Source: Crocinitomicaceae bacterium
Lineage (GTDB): Bacteria; Bacteroidota; Bacteroidia; Flavobacteriales_D; Crocinitomicaceae
Direction: 5' to 3'
Length of the DNA: 64,000 nt
Assembly (NCBI GenBank): GCA_029251865.1
Contig: JAQXCN010000013.1
Coordinates: forward strand, 1 to 64,000
The notes beneath the pieces were generated by a model. The model had not been told where the DNA came from, did no database searches, and saw nothing but the letters and a program-made list of their open reading frames with translations. A program made the position numbers and the translations under genes. Within the stretch, counting starts at the first letter, position 1. Every line of letters begins with the position of its first letter. Positions 53,551-61,918 of this stretch are shown here, in pieces.

Positions 53551-56373
53551 ATGAAAACTAAAAATTACATTAAAATAGCAAGTCTTTTCAGTGCCATTAT
53601 TCTCCTAGGATCTTGTGCCAAAGAGCGCTCTACCTCAACGGGTTGGGAATATAACAACTACCAGAATGGAGGTTTTGAAAAGTTCGATGCAAAAGAACAA
53701 GAAACTGGTCCTGGTCTTGTATTCATTGAAGGCGGAACTTTCACAATGGGAAGCACGGAAGAGGATGTCATGGGTGACTGGAATAACAGTCCAAAACGTG
53801 CGACGGTTTCCTCGTTTTACATGGACAGAACAGAGGTAACAAACCTACACTGGACTGAGTACATGAATTGGATGAAACGCGTCTATTACAAATCATATCC
53901 GCACATTTATAAAAAATGTCTTCCTGATACACTCGTTTGGAGATCTCCTCTTTCCTACAGAGAGAAGTTTGTTGACTATTATCTTCGTCATCCTTCTTAC
54001 AGAGATTATCCAGTTGTTGGTGTTTCTTGGTTACAAGCCAATGATTTCTGTAAATGGAGAACAGATCGTGTAAACGAAGCGATTTTAGTTAGAGAGGGTA
54101 TTATTAAATGGCACTTTGCAAATACCTATGATCATGAGAATTCTGACGTTGGTGCTGCAAATAGAGCAAATTATGCTTCTATGACTTCTTCACCCGAAAA
54201 TATGTTTTCCACTGAAAACTATCTCAATGGTAATTATAACGTTCAGACTGGCTCGCCGAATAAGAATAAAAAAGGTGATACGCTTGGTTTGAAAGGTGGA
54301 TATACTCTAGATGACGGTAGTTCAAAAGCACCTATGCTTGATGCCAAAACGAAAAAACCAATTCCAAGAGATCCGTATCAATTACAAAATTATGATCCGG
54401 TATACGCCAACGAATCTCGACTTGGTTCTAGAGCGGTTAAAATGGAAGATGGAATCCTTCTCCCAAAATACCGTCTACCGACTGAAGCAGAATGGGAATT
54501 TGCTGCATTAGGCTTAATTGGAAATCTTGACCCAGATTCGGAAAATATTGATTCACGCCGTATCTATCCGTGGGATGGTCACTACGTAAGAAGAAAAGAA
54601 GACCAATGGGCTGGCGCAATACAAGCGAATTTTGTTAGAGGAAATGGTGACTACATGGGTGTTTCAGGAGCTTTAAATGATGGAGCTGACGTTACTGCTC
54701 GTGTAGATGACTTTTGGCCAAATGATTACGGTTTGTATCACATGGCAGGAAATGTTTCGGAATGGGTTATGGATGTTTATCGCCCTACCTCGAATGAAGA
54801 ATCTGAAGACTTTATGCCGTTTAGGGGTAATGTTTACACAACGCAATTACTCCGTCCTGATGGATTATATGATAAACCAGTTTTAGCCACTGATAATCTC
54901 TATGATGTATACGGAATGAAAGAATATGTTAATGAATTTGCGCGCGCAAAATACCTTTCATTAACAGGTGGAACAAAAGCGGTGAATGATTTGAACAAGA
55001 AAAACGATCCTTCTTATGTATCAAATTATATCAAAGAAAATCCTAATCAGTACGTGGACTTCCAAGTGGAAAGCGGGAATTTAAAGGAAATGAATGGCGT
55101 ATGGCTGGTCCTCAAAGGAGACTCAGTGAAGTTAACTGCCAATATTGAAAAACTAAACAACATTAAAAAACCTTTCGCGTGGGAAACTGAGGGTGCTCAA
55201 TTTATGGGTACTACGGCGCAAGATACGAATGTTGTTGTATCATTTTCGGATGCTGGAGATTTTGCAATGACTCTGACACAAGAGAATGATTATAAGGAGA
55301 GCAAAAAGTTTAAAGTGTTTAATAACAAAAAGAGCTTTGATGACTATGTTAACTATGTAAATTCGAAAAGAGGTCAAATACTTGGAAATTCAAGACAAAA
55401 CCCCAGAAAATTCCAGTTTAATGCTCCGAAGGACGGATATGTTTATGGATATAATAAATATTCGAAAAACGATAGTATTGAATTTAGAGTTTTAGACGAT
55501 ATTAATGGTGTTCTCGATACTGCCATCTATTTATACAATCAGGGCAATGCTACAAAAGCATCTCATTATTTGGAGGTTGCATTATTTGGTAATCTTCACA
55601 AATCTGATGTATTAGCGATGGAAGATTATCGTAAAGGGCACTTTGAAGGTAAAGTTTACGGTGATGCGAATGAAGAAATAAAAATTGGCGTTGATGAAGA
55701 CAATGCTGATGTTATGGTGGAAGCTACCCCCCTTTCAAAGGTGGGCATCTACTTCACTCAGAAAAATTACGATGTGGGTTCTAATGATCCTTCAAAGCAA
55801 TTCCTTGTGGATGGTAAAATCATTTCTACTAGTGTATTTAACGACGTTTACCTTGAGCATAGATTTAAAAATTACAAGCAAGATCCTAATATTACATCTT
55901 GGATCCTGACATTAAGAAATGGACTTACTGAATTTGTGAATGAAACTAGAGGTCAACAGCGTTGGAGAAACGTCACTGAAGACGAAAATGCTGGTAGATT
56001 AAATTACAGAAAAGACGACTACATAAATTATCTTGATGGTGACCTTGAGTCCTCTATTTATTATAATAATCAAAAGAAAATTGACGATATTAATAATGGA
56101 AGTAGAGATCCTAAACAAGCAGTTTACCAAAGTGAATTTGAAAACTTTAATTTAAAGGGTGAAGCTGTAAATGTTGGTGTAAGTGGATGGCCAACTACCT
56201 TGGTTTCTGACAAATCTAGAGTTTACAAAGGTGGTTCTTGGTCTGACAGAGCATTCTGGCTATCTCCAGGTAACAGACGATTCTTAGATGAAGAACAATC
56301 AACCGCTATGATTGGTTTTAGATGCGCTATGGACAGACTTGGTAGTACCAGAGCCAATTCAAAAAAGAAATAA
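53551..56373 (+). CDS. gldJ: Gliding motility lipoprotein GldJ with large internal insertion
   Basis: 940 aa. Lipoprotein signal with lipobox LLGSCAKE (Cys22). FGE/SUMF1-like fold: first part about 53-430 (FIEGGTFTMGSTEEDV, YMDRTEVTN, YRLPTEAEWEFAA, HMAGNVSEWVMDVY), last part about 812-935 (DGDLESSIYYN, DKSRVYKGGSWSDRAF, RRFLDEEQSTAMIGFRCAMDR), both typical of GldJ. In the F. johnsoniae protein of about 560 aa, as I recall it, these parts nearly adjoin; here about 380 residues lie between them, including a PKD/Ig-like stretch at about 505-590. GldJ stabilises GldK and is needed for gliding and T9SS. A terminator follows. Confidence 0.9.
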   Translation: MKTKNYIKIASLFSAIILLGSCAKERSTSTGWEYNNYQNGGFEKFDAKEQETGPGLVFIEGGTFTMGSTEEDVMGDWNNSPKRATVSSFYMDRTEVTNLHWTEYMNWMKRVYYKSYPHIYKKCLPDTLVWRSPLSYREKFVDYYLRHPSYRDYPVVGVSWLQANDFCKWRTDRVNEAILVREGIIKWHFANTYDHENSDVGAANRANYASMTSSPENMFSTENYLNGNYNVQTGSPNKNKKGDTLGLKGGYTLDDGSSKAPMLDAKTKKPIPRDPYQLQNYDPVYANESRLGSRAVKMEDGILLPKYRLPTEAEWEFAALGLIGNLDPDSENIDSRRIYPWDGHYVRRKEDQWAGAIQANFVRGNGDYMGVSGALNDGADVTARVDDFWPNDYGLYHMAGNVSEWVMDVYRPTSNEESEDFMPFRGNVYTTQLLRPDGLYDKPVLATDNLYDVYGMKEYVNEFARAKYLSLTGGTKAVNDLNKKNDPSYVSNYIKENPNQYVDFQVESGNLKEMNGVWLVLKGDSVKLTANIEKLNNIKKPFAWETEGAQFMGTTAQDTNVVVSFSDAGDFAMTLTQENDYKESKKFKVFNNKKSFDDYVNYVNSKRGQILGNSRQNPRKFQFNAPKDGYVYGYNKYSKNDSIEFRVLDDINGVLDTAIYLYNQGNATKASHYLEVALFGNLHKSDVLAMEDYRKGHFEGKVYGDANEEIKIGVDEDNADVMVEATPLSKVGIYFTQKNYDVGSNDPSKQFLVDGKIISTSVFNDVYLEHRFKNYKQDPNITSWILTLRNGLTEFVNETRGQQRWRNVTEDENAGRLNYRKDDYINYLDGDLESSIYYNNQKKIDDINNGSRDPKQAVYQSEFENFNLKGEAVNVGVSGWPTTLVSDKSRVYKGGSWSDRAFWLSPGNRRFLDEEQSTAMIGFRCAMDRLGSTRANSKKK

Positions 56374-56394
56374 ATAATCTAAAAGATATCCAAT

Positions 56395-56423
56395 AAGCCC
56401 GTAGTGATACGGGCTTTTTTTTT
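56395..56423 (+). terminator. Rho-independent terminator after gldJ
   Basis: AAGCCCGTA (56395-56403) pairs perfectly with TACGGGCTT (56408-56416) around a GTGA loop and is followed by nine T's (56415-56423). Strong, GC-containing stem. Confidence 0.93.
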
Positions 56424-56435
56424 ACATATTTGTAT

Positions 56436-57704
56436 ATGCAGCAACTCTATAAACTCTTTAAAGAGACTACCGGGATTTGTACAGACACAAGAAACATTCA
56501 GAAAGAATCTTTATTCATTGCATTAAAAGGGCGTAATTTCAACGGTAATACTTTTGCTGAAAATGCCGTAAACAGAGGTGCGCGATATGCGATTGTAGAT
56601 GAAAAAGAATTTGTAACTAACCCCAAAATATTTTATGTAGAGGATTGCTTGATTTTTCTTCAAAAACTTGCCAACCTTCATAGATCAAAGTTCACCATAC
56701 CTATAGTGGGTATAACAGGAAGCAATGGTAAAACAAGTACAAAAGAATTAATCACTACTGTTTTATCTAAGAAATTCAACACGCTCTCAACTGTTGGCAA
56801 TTTAAATAATCACATTGGCGTTCCATTGACTTTACTGCTTTTGAATAACACACATGAAATAGCAGTAATTGAAATGGGAGCAAATAAACCTGGAGACATC
56901 GCAGAACTCTGTAATATCGCCTCCCCTACTCATGGTCTCATTACAAATGTTGGGAAAGCACATCTTGAAGGATTTGGAGATCTTAATGGCGTTGTAGCAA
57001 CCAAAAAAGCACTGTACACCACAATTCAAAAAAAGAATGGGACAATATTCTTCAACGCAGACGATCCATTACTAAAATCACTACTTGACCAATCGACTCA
57101 AAACATAAGCTATGGTAAGAATACCGCAGATATTCAAGGAGCGCTGATTGAATTAAATCCATTTATAAAAATGAAATGGAACAATTTGAATTTTCAATCT
57201 ACCATTCTCCAAACAAATATGATTGGTAGTTATAATTTTTATAACTTTTTAGCAGCAATATGTATTGGAAATCATTTTAATGTGCCGTCAACAGCCATCT
57301 CAGATGCAATTACAACATATGAGCCTGATAATAAGCGTTCTCAGGTACTGAAAACAAAGAAAAACACCTTAATTATTGACTGTTATAATGCAAACCCGAC
57401 GAGTATGCTTTCAGCGCTAGAAAGCTTTAAACAGTTCCAACATCACCAAAAAATTGCGATTCTTGGAGATATGCTAGAATTAGGCGAAGATAGTATAGAA
57501 GAACATGAAAAAATACTATCATATTGTGATCAAAATGAGATCAAAATAATTCTGATAGGTAATATATTTGTAAAACTTAAAAAAGAAGGCGCATTTCAGA
57601 GTGTTGAAGATTTCCTTGCTAATCCAATTGAATTTGAAAACAGCGCTGTATTATTAAAAGGTTCACGTAGTATTGAACTAGAAAAATTAATTTCTTCTTT
57701 GTAG
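56436..57704 (+). CDS. murF: UDP-N-acetylmuramoyl-tripeptide--D-alanyl-D-alanine ligase
   Basis: 422-aa Mur ligase adding D-Ala-D-Ala to the peptidoglycan precursor. ATP loop GITGSNGKTSTKEL, IEMGANKPGDIAEL and the C-domain IDCYNANPTSMLSAL are diagnostic. ATG at 56436 is used in place of TTG at 56430. Slightly shorter than the usual about 450, as in other Bacteroidota. It converges with the large minus-strand cargo gene, 8 nt apart. Confidence 0.95.
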   Translation: MQQLYKLFKETTGICTDTRNIQKESLFIALKGRNFNGNTFAENAVNRGARYAIVDEKEFVTNPKIFYVEDCLIFLQKLANLHRSKFTIPIVGITGSNGKTSTKELITTVLSKKFNTLSTVGNLNNHIGVPLTLLLLNNTHEIAVIEMGANKPGDIAELCNIASPTHGLITNVGKAHLEGFGDLNGVVATKKALYTTIQKKNGTIFFNADDPLLKSLLDQSTQNISYGKNTADIQGALIELNPFIKMKWNNLNFQSTILQTNMIGSYNFYNFLAAICIGNHFNVPSTAISDAITTYEPDNKRSQVLKTKKNTLIIDCYNANPTSMLSALESFKQFQHHQKIAILGDMLELGEDSIEEHEKILSYCDQNEIKIILIGNIFVKLKKEGAFQSVEDFLANPIEFENSAVLLKGSRSIELEKLISSL

Positions 57705-57712
57705 AAAAAAGA

Positions 57713-60700
57713 CTAACGAATCAAATTGATATGGCCAAGAATAACCTTTCTTAATTCAGTTTGTTTTAACTTATAATCAATACGGTAGGTATATGTACCC
57801 ACAGGAGATTGTAGGCCTTGATAAGTTCCATCCCAAAAACTATCAAAATCAGAGGCATCGAAAATTAATTCTCCCCACCTATTATATACTTGAACTGAAA
57901 AGAAATCCTGATCTATTCCGTTAGATATTGTAGGATACCAAGCGTCGTTTAGACCGTCACCATCAGGAGTAAAACTATTAGGAGCAAAAATGATGGCATC
58001 TTGATTTACATTGATTTGAAGCTGCATACTGTCTGTACAACCCAAATTCGAGGTCCCATAAAGTGTAACAATAAAAAACTCTTCGTCATTTACTTCGTAT
58101 TCAAATAATGCAGGATTATATAGCGTATCTGAACTACCCTCGCCAAAATCCCAAAAATAACTCTCAGCACCATTTGAATTATTAGAAAATAAAACCTCTG
58201 ATGATCCATAAGAAATCTGGTTGGTTGAAATCGAATAGTCAATATTCGGACTAGGTAAAACGCAGATAAGATCTTCCATACTCATAATACCAGGACAACC
58301 ATTTGGAGTCTCCATAACAAGAGTGACATCATAACACCCCTCATCTATAAACGTATAACTCGTATTGGTACAACCACTAAACGTAGTTCCGTTGTCTAAG
58401 GACCAATTACAATCATAAGCATTAGGAGTGGTATTTGTAAATGTTACATTTAATGGAGCACATCCCGAAGTAACATTAACATCAAAAGTGGTCACAGGCA
58501 TTGCATCTACAGAAACTAAAATTGACTCTAATTCCGTCTGACAACCGTTAACATCATAGATCACCTGATAAATGGTCGTTGTATTAGGGGAAACACTGAT
58601 TGTTTCGGATGTTTGATTACTTGGTAACCACAGGAATTGCCCCCCGGCAATGGACGGAATTGCAGAAAGTACGATGTTTTCTCCTTCACAAATTCCTTGA
58701 TCTTGAACTGACAAAACTGGTTGTTCGGTAACAGAAACAATAGCATTTTCTATGCTACTACTGCAATTGTTAACTGAATAGGAAACCGTATAATTCGAGG
58801 TAATGGATGGAGAGACCACGAGCGAGGAGCTATTTTCTGTATATCCAGCCCAATCATAAGTTCCGCCTGTAGGTGAACCCTGAGCATTTAAAACACCTGA
58901 TTGCCCTTCACAAATACCAATATCATTAATAATTAAATCGGGAATCGGATTAACGAATATTGTCGCCGTTGTCAATTGACTCAAACATCCATCAACAGCA
59001 TATAAAACACTGTATGAAGTGGTTGTATCCGGGACTTCTGTAATGCTTTGAGTTGTGGACCCAAGTGAAGTCCAATTAAAAGTACCTCCTGGAATAGAAG
59101 GCTCTGCGGTCAACGTACCTGATTGACCATCACAAATTTCAACATCCGCTATGGTTAAAACAGGTGTTGGCGTAACTTCTATATTTACCTCTGTTGTATC
59201 CGAGGAACATCCATTTAAAGTATAGCTCAATCCGTACGTGATATTTGATGGTGGATAGGTCGTTATGGAGGATGTTATTTCTCCAGAAGGAAACCACTCA
59301 TATGAGCCTCCAGGAAGTGAAGGATTACCAGTCAAAGTAACCGATTGTGATGAACAAATTGTATTTGAACCAGAAATACTTACCAAAGGCGTCGGTAAAA
59401 CCGAAACAGTTGAAGTTGCAGTATTACTTTCACACCCATTTAAATTATAATCAACAGTATAAAATGCATTAGACGAAGGCTCAACAATAACACTATTCGA
59501 AGAACCTAAGTTATTAGACCAAGTGTATATTCCCCCGGGAATAGAGGCCTCAGCCATCAGTTCAATACTATTACCAGAACATATTGTTTCTGAGTTTACA
59601 CTGAGAACAGGATTTGGTATTGCTACTATCTCAATAGAATCCTCTCCGATACATCCATTTTCGCCAATAGCTGTTACAGAATAGGTGCCCCCGGAAGAAA
59701 CCGTAATTTGAGATGCACTACCCAAATTATTTGACCATTCGTAACTATTGGCTCCAGAAACTAGAATTTCAATTGAAGTCGTATTACAATCTAAGATATC
59801 AGTACCTGAAATACTCTGTAAAGATAAATCTGGAACCGTAAAATCTGAGGTGATAACAATTGAGGAGGAATCCATACACCCATTATCCCCTACTCCTACG
59901 ACAAAATACTCGCCCGCACTTGAAACAACCGTAGAAATATTTTCAATCGAATCATTCCAAATGTAGTTATCTGCTCCTGAACCAAAAAGGACTATCTCAG
60001 GCATATTACAACTGAGTTCATTCGTTGTATTTGTTATATTATCAATATCAATTAAAGGTAGGTCAACATTCTCATTAATCAGAATATTCATTTGGAGTTC
60101 GCAGCCATTAGAATCAACATAATCAACGATATAATTACCAGGCTCACTTATTACGTTCCACGATGTATTTAATGATGATCCTCCAGACCAATTAAAATTA
60201 CTACCACCTTGTGCAGATACCTCAATTTCTGAAGTCAAGCAATCTAATTCTATATATCCTGAAAGGTTTTCTATGTAAGATAACTCACCACTTAACGTTT
60301 CATTGATTTCTACTAATATAGAATCTTGGCAACCATTGCCATCAGTTACTACACCCATATAATTTCCAGCTTCTAAACCAGTAGCATCCTCTGAGATCAT
60401 ACTATTGTTCCAAATAACATTGTATCCAGGTACTCCTCCGGAAATAGTTAAATCTACCGAACCTACTCCTTCTGCACACAATATATGTTCCACTTCGGTC
60501 TCCATCAGAAGAGCAAGAGGCTCTGTAATAACTTGACTCATAGAATTCATACAACCATGCTCATCCATGATTGTCATTGTATGCGTTCCTGATAATACCA
60601 TAAATTGGTTTAAAGAAGCCATTGCTCCCCCGTTCATTCCAAACATCATGTTTGAACCATTAGCCAACACCTCTAGCATTCCCTCTTCTCCATTACAGCC

Positions 60701-61912
60701 TATTTCTTGAATCATCTCTGCGCTAGAAAACTGCGGTAATTCTAAAACTTCTACTGATAACTCAGTTGTTTGCGCACATTGACCAGGATCAGGTATAAAC
60801 GTAAATGTTTGAACTCCGACCTGAAAAGAATCTATTGTACTCGACCAATTTCCTGTAAAACCGTTTAAAGAAATATTTGGTAACTCCGGTGAGTTCGAAT
60901 TCTGACAAATTGGTCCAATTGTTTCGAAGGTAGGAACCTCATTAATATGCGCGAGAATATAAGGTTCATCGTCAAAATCATCCCATCCATTTGAGTAAGC
61001 ATAGGATAATGGCGCATCAGATACACTTGCGCTATTAATCATGTATTCCCAATGCATATTACCCTGCTTCCAATTTGAAATTCCAGACCAAGTACCATCT
61101 TCAAGTTCACTAAAAAATATATTTAAATCAACAGCAGATTCACCAACAGGCCGATTAATCTGATGATAAAACAAGGGATTTAGCCCACATACATTCAAAT
61201 CGGTCAACGTTCGGTCAAAACCTTCAATCGAAGCATCTAAATTTGCCAAACGAACTTCGAAAGTATTATTCGGAGATAAAGTAGGACTTAATTCAACAGG
61301 TCGGTAGCGCAAGGTCCCAAGACTTGAACCAACAGGGAACAAATAAGCCTCAAGCTGTTCAGTTCGTCTTGATAAAAACCCACCATTGAGAGAAGAAACA
61401 AATCCAGAGGTTCTTTGAACCGCATCTAAAGAAGTATTCTCAACATAGAATGAAAAGGTTTCCGTTTGGAGTTCAATATGCTTTAAATCTAATATTCCAT
61501 GAGAAAAAGCATTAATCTCTTGTGTTTTAAAACCACTACCATCTAACGTCAAATTGAAAAAATTTGACTCAACAGAACCACTAATTAATTGATTTGCACC
61601 TTCAAAGAAAACGGTACCATTATTTGATGAAAACACTGAATTGTTATACCAATTACCCAATAAACGAATATGTCCTTCACCAACAAAATTTGCATTATTT
61701 ATGATATCGTCAGTGACATAAATTTCAGCAGCTAAATTAGCCTCTTCGTCGATATTGAGCGTGCCCAAATCATTTTTAACAGAACCGTTAACATAGATAA
61801 ATGCGCCTGAAATGGCATTTAAATTGGCTCCATTATTAAGTAGAACTTGGCCTTTGACAAAAAAATTAGTCAAACAGATAAAAACAAGAAGAATGCTAAA
61901 AATATTCTTCAT
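57713..61912 (-). CDS. Large multidomain surface protein with T9SS type B sorting domain
   Basis: 1399 aa. Signal peptide MKNIFSILLVFICLTNFFVKG. The N-terminal part (about 22-330) is a beta-rich region common in Bacteroidota surface proteins. SprB-like and Ig-like repeats of pattern GC.DS...ITV follow (about 385-775). Then come five copies of an about 78-residue module at about 775-1165, recognised by ICxGQSxxLxAxPSxPGGxFxW and YxVxYxxxGC. Two PKD-like domains (about 1170-1310) and a C-terminal CHU_C domain (FAPNSFTPDGDGLNDAW, VYNRWGELIFDA) end it. An adhesin role is inference. It begins 6 nt after the collagen-like gene, so the two are one operon. Confidence 0.9.
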   Translation of the reverse strand: MKNIFSILLVFICLTNFFVKGQVLLNNGANLNAISGAFIYVNGSVKNDLGTLNIDEEANLAAEIYVTDDIINNANFVGEGHIRLLGNWYNNSVFSSNNGTVFFEGANQLISGSVESNFFNLTLDGSGFKTQEINAFSHGILDLKHIELQTETFSFYVENTSLDAVQRTSGFVSSLNGGFLSRRTEQLEAYLFPVGSSLGTLRYRPVELSPTLSPNNTFEVRLANLDASIEGFDRTLTDLNVCGLNPLFYHQINRPVGESAVDLNIFFSELEDGTWSGISNWKQGNMHWEYMINSASVSDAPLSYAYSNGWDDFDDEPYILAHINEVPTFETIGPICQNSNSPELPNISLNGFTGNWSSTIDSFQVGVQTFTFIPDPGQCAQTTELSVEVLELPQFSSAEMIQEIGCNGEEGMLEVLANGSNMMFGMNGGAMASLNQFMVLSGTHTMTIMDEHGCMNSMSQVITEPLALLMETEVEHILCAEGVGSVDLTISGGVPGYNVIWNNSMISEDATGLEAGNYMGVVTDGNGCQDSILVEINETLSGELSYIENLSGYIELDCLTSEIEVSAQGGSNFNWSGGSSLNTSWNVISEPGNYIVDYVDSNGCELQMNILINENVDLPLIDIDNITNTTNELSCNMPEIVLFGSGADNYIWNDSIENISTVVSSAGEYFVVGVGDNGCMDSSSIVITSDFTVPDLSLQSISGTDILDCNTTSIEILVSGANSYEWSNNLGSASQITVSSGGTYSVTAIGENGCIGEDSIEIVAIPNPVLSVNSETICSGNSIELMAEASIPGGIYTWSNNLGSSNSVIVEPSSNAFYTVDYNLNGCESNTATSTVSVLPTPLVSISGSNTICSSQSVTLTGNPSLPGGSYEWFPSGEITSSITTYPPSNITYGLSYTLNGCSSDTTEVNIEVTPTPVLTIADVEICDGQSGTLTAEPSIPGGTFNWTSLGSTTQSITEVPDTTTSYSVLYAVDGCLSQLTTATIFVNPIPDLIINDIGICEGQSGVLNAQGSPTGGTYDWAGYTENSSSLVVSPSITSNYTVSYSVNNCSSSIENAIVSVTEQPVLSVQDQGICEGENIVLSAIPSIAGGQFLWLPSNQTSETISVSPNTTTIYQVIYDVNGCQTELESILVSVDAMPVTTFDVNVTSGCAPLNVTFTNTTPNAYDCNWSLDNGTTFSGCTNTSYTFIDEGCYDVTLVMETPNGCPGIMSMEDLICVLPSPNIDYSISTNQISYGSSEVLFSNNSNGAESYFWDFGEGSSDTLYNPALFEYEVNDEEFFIVTLYGTSNLGCTDSMQLQINVNQDAIIFAPNSFTPDGDGLNDAWYPTISNGIDQDFFSVQVYNRWGELIFDASDFDSFWDGTYQGLQSPVGTYTYRIDYKLKQTELRKVILGHINLIR

Positions 61913-61918
61913 TTTCTT

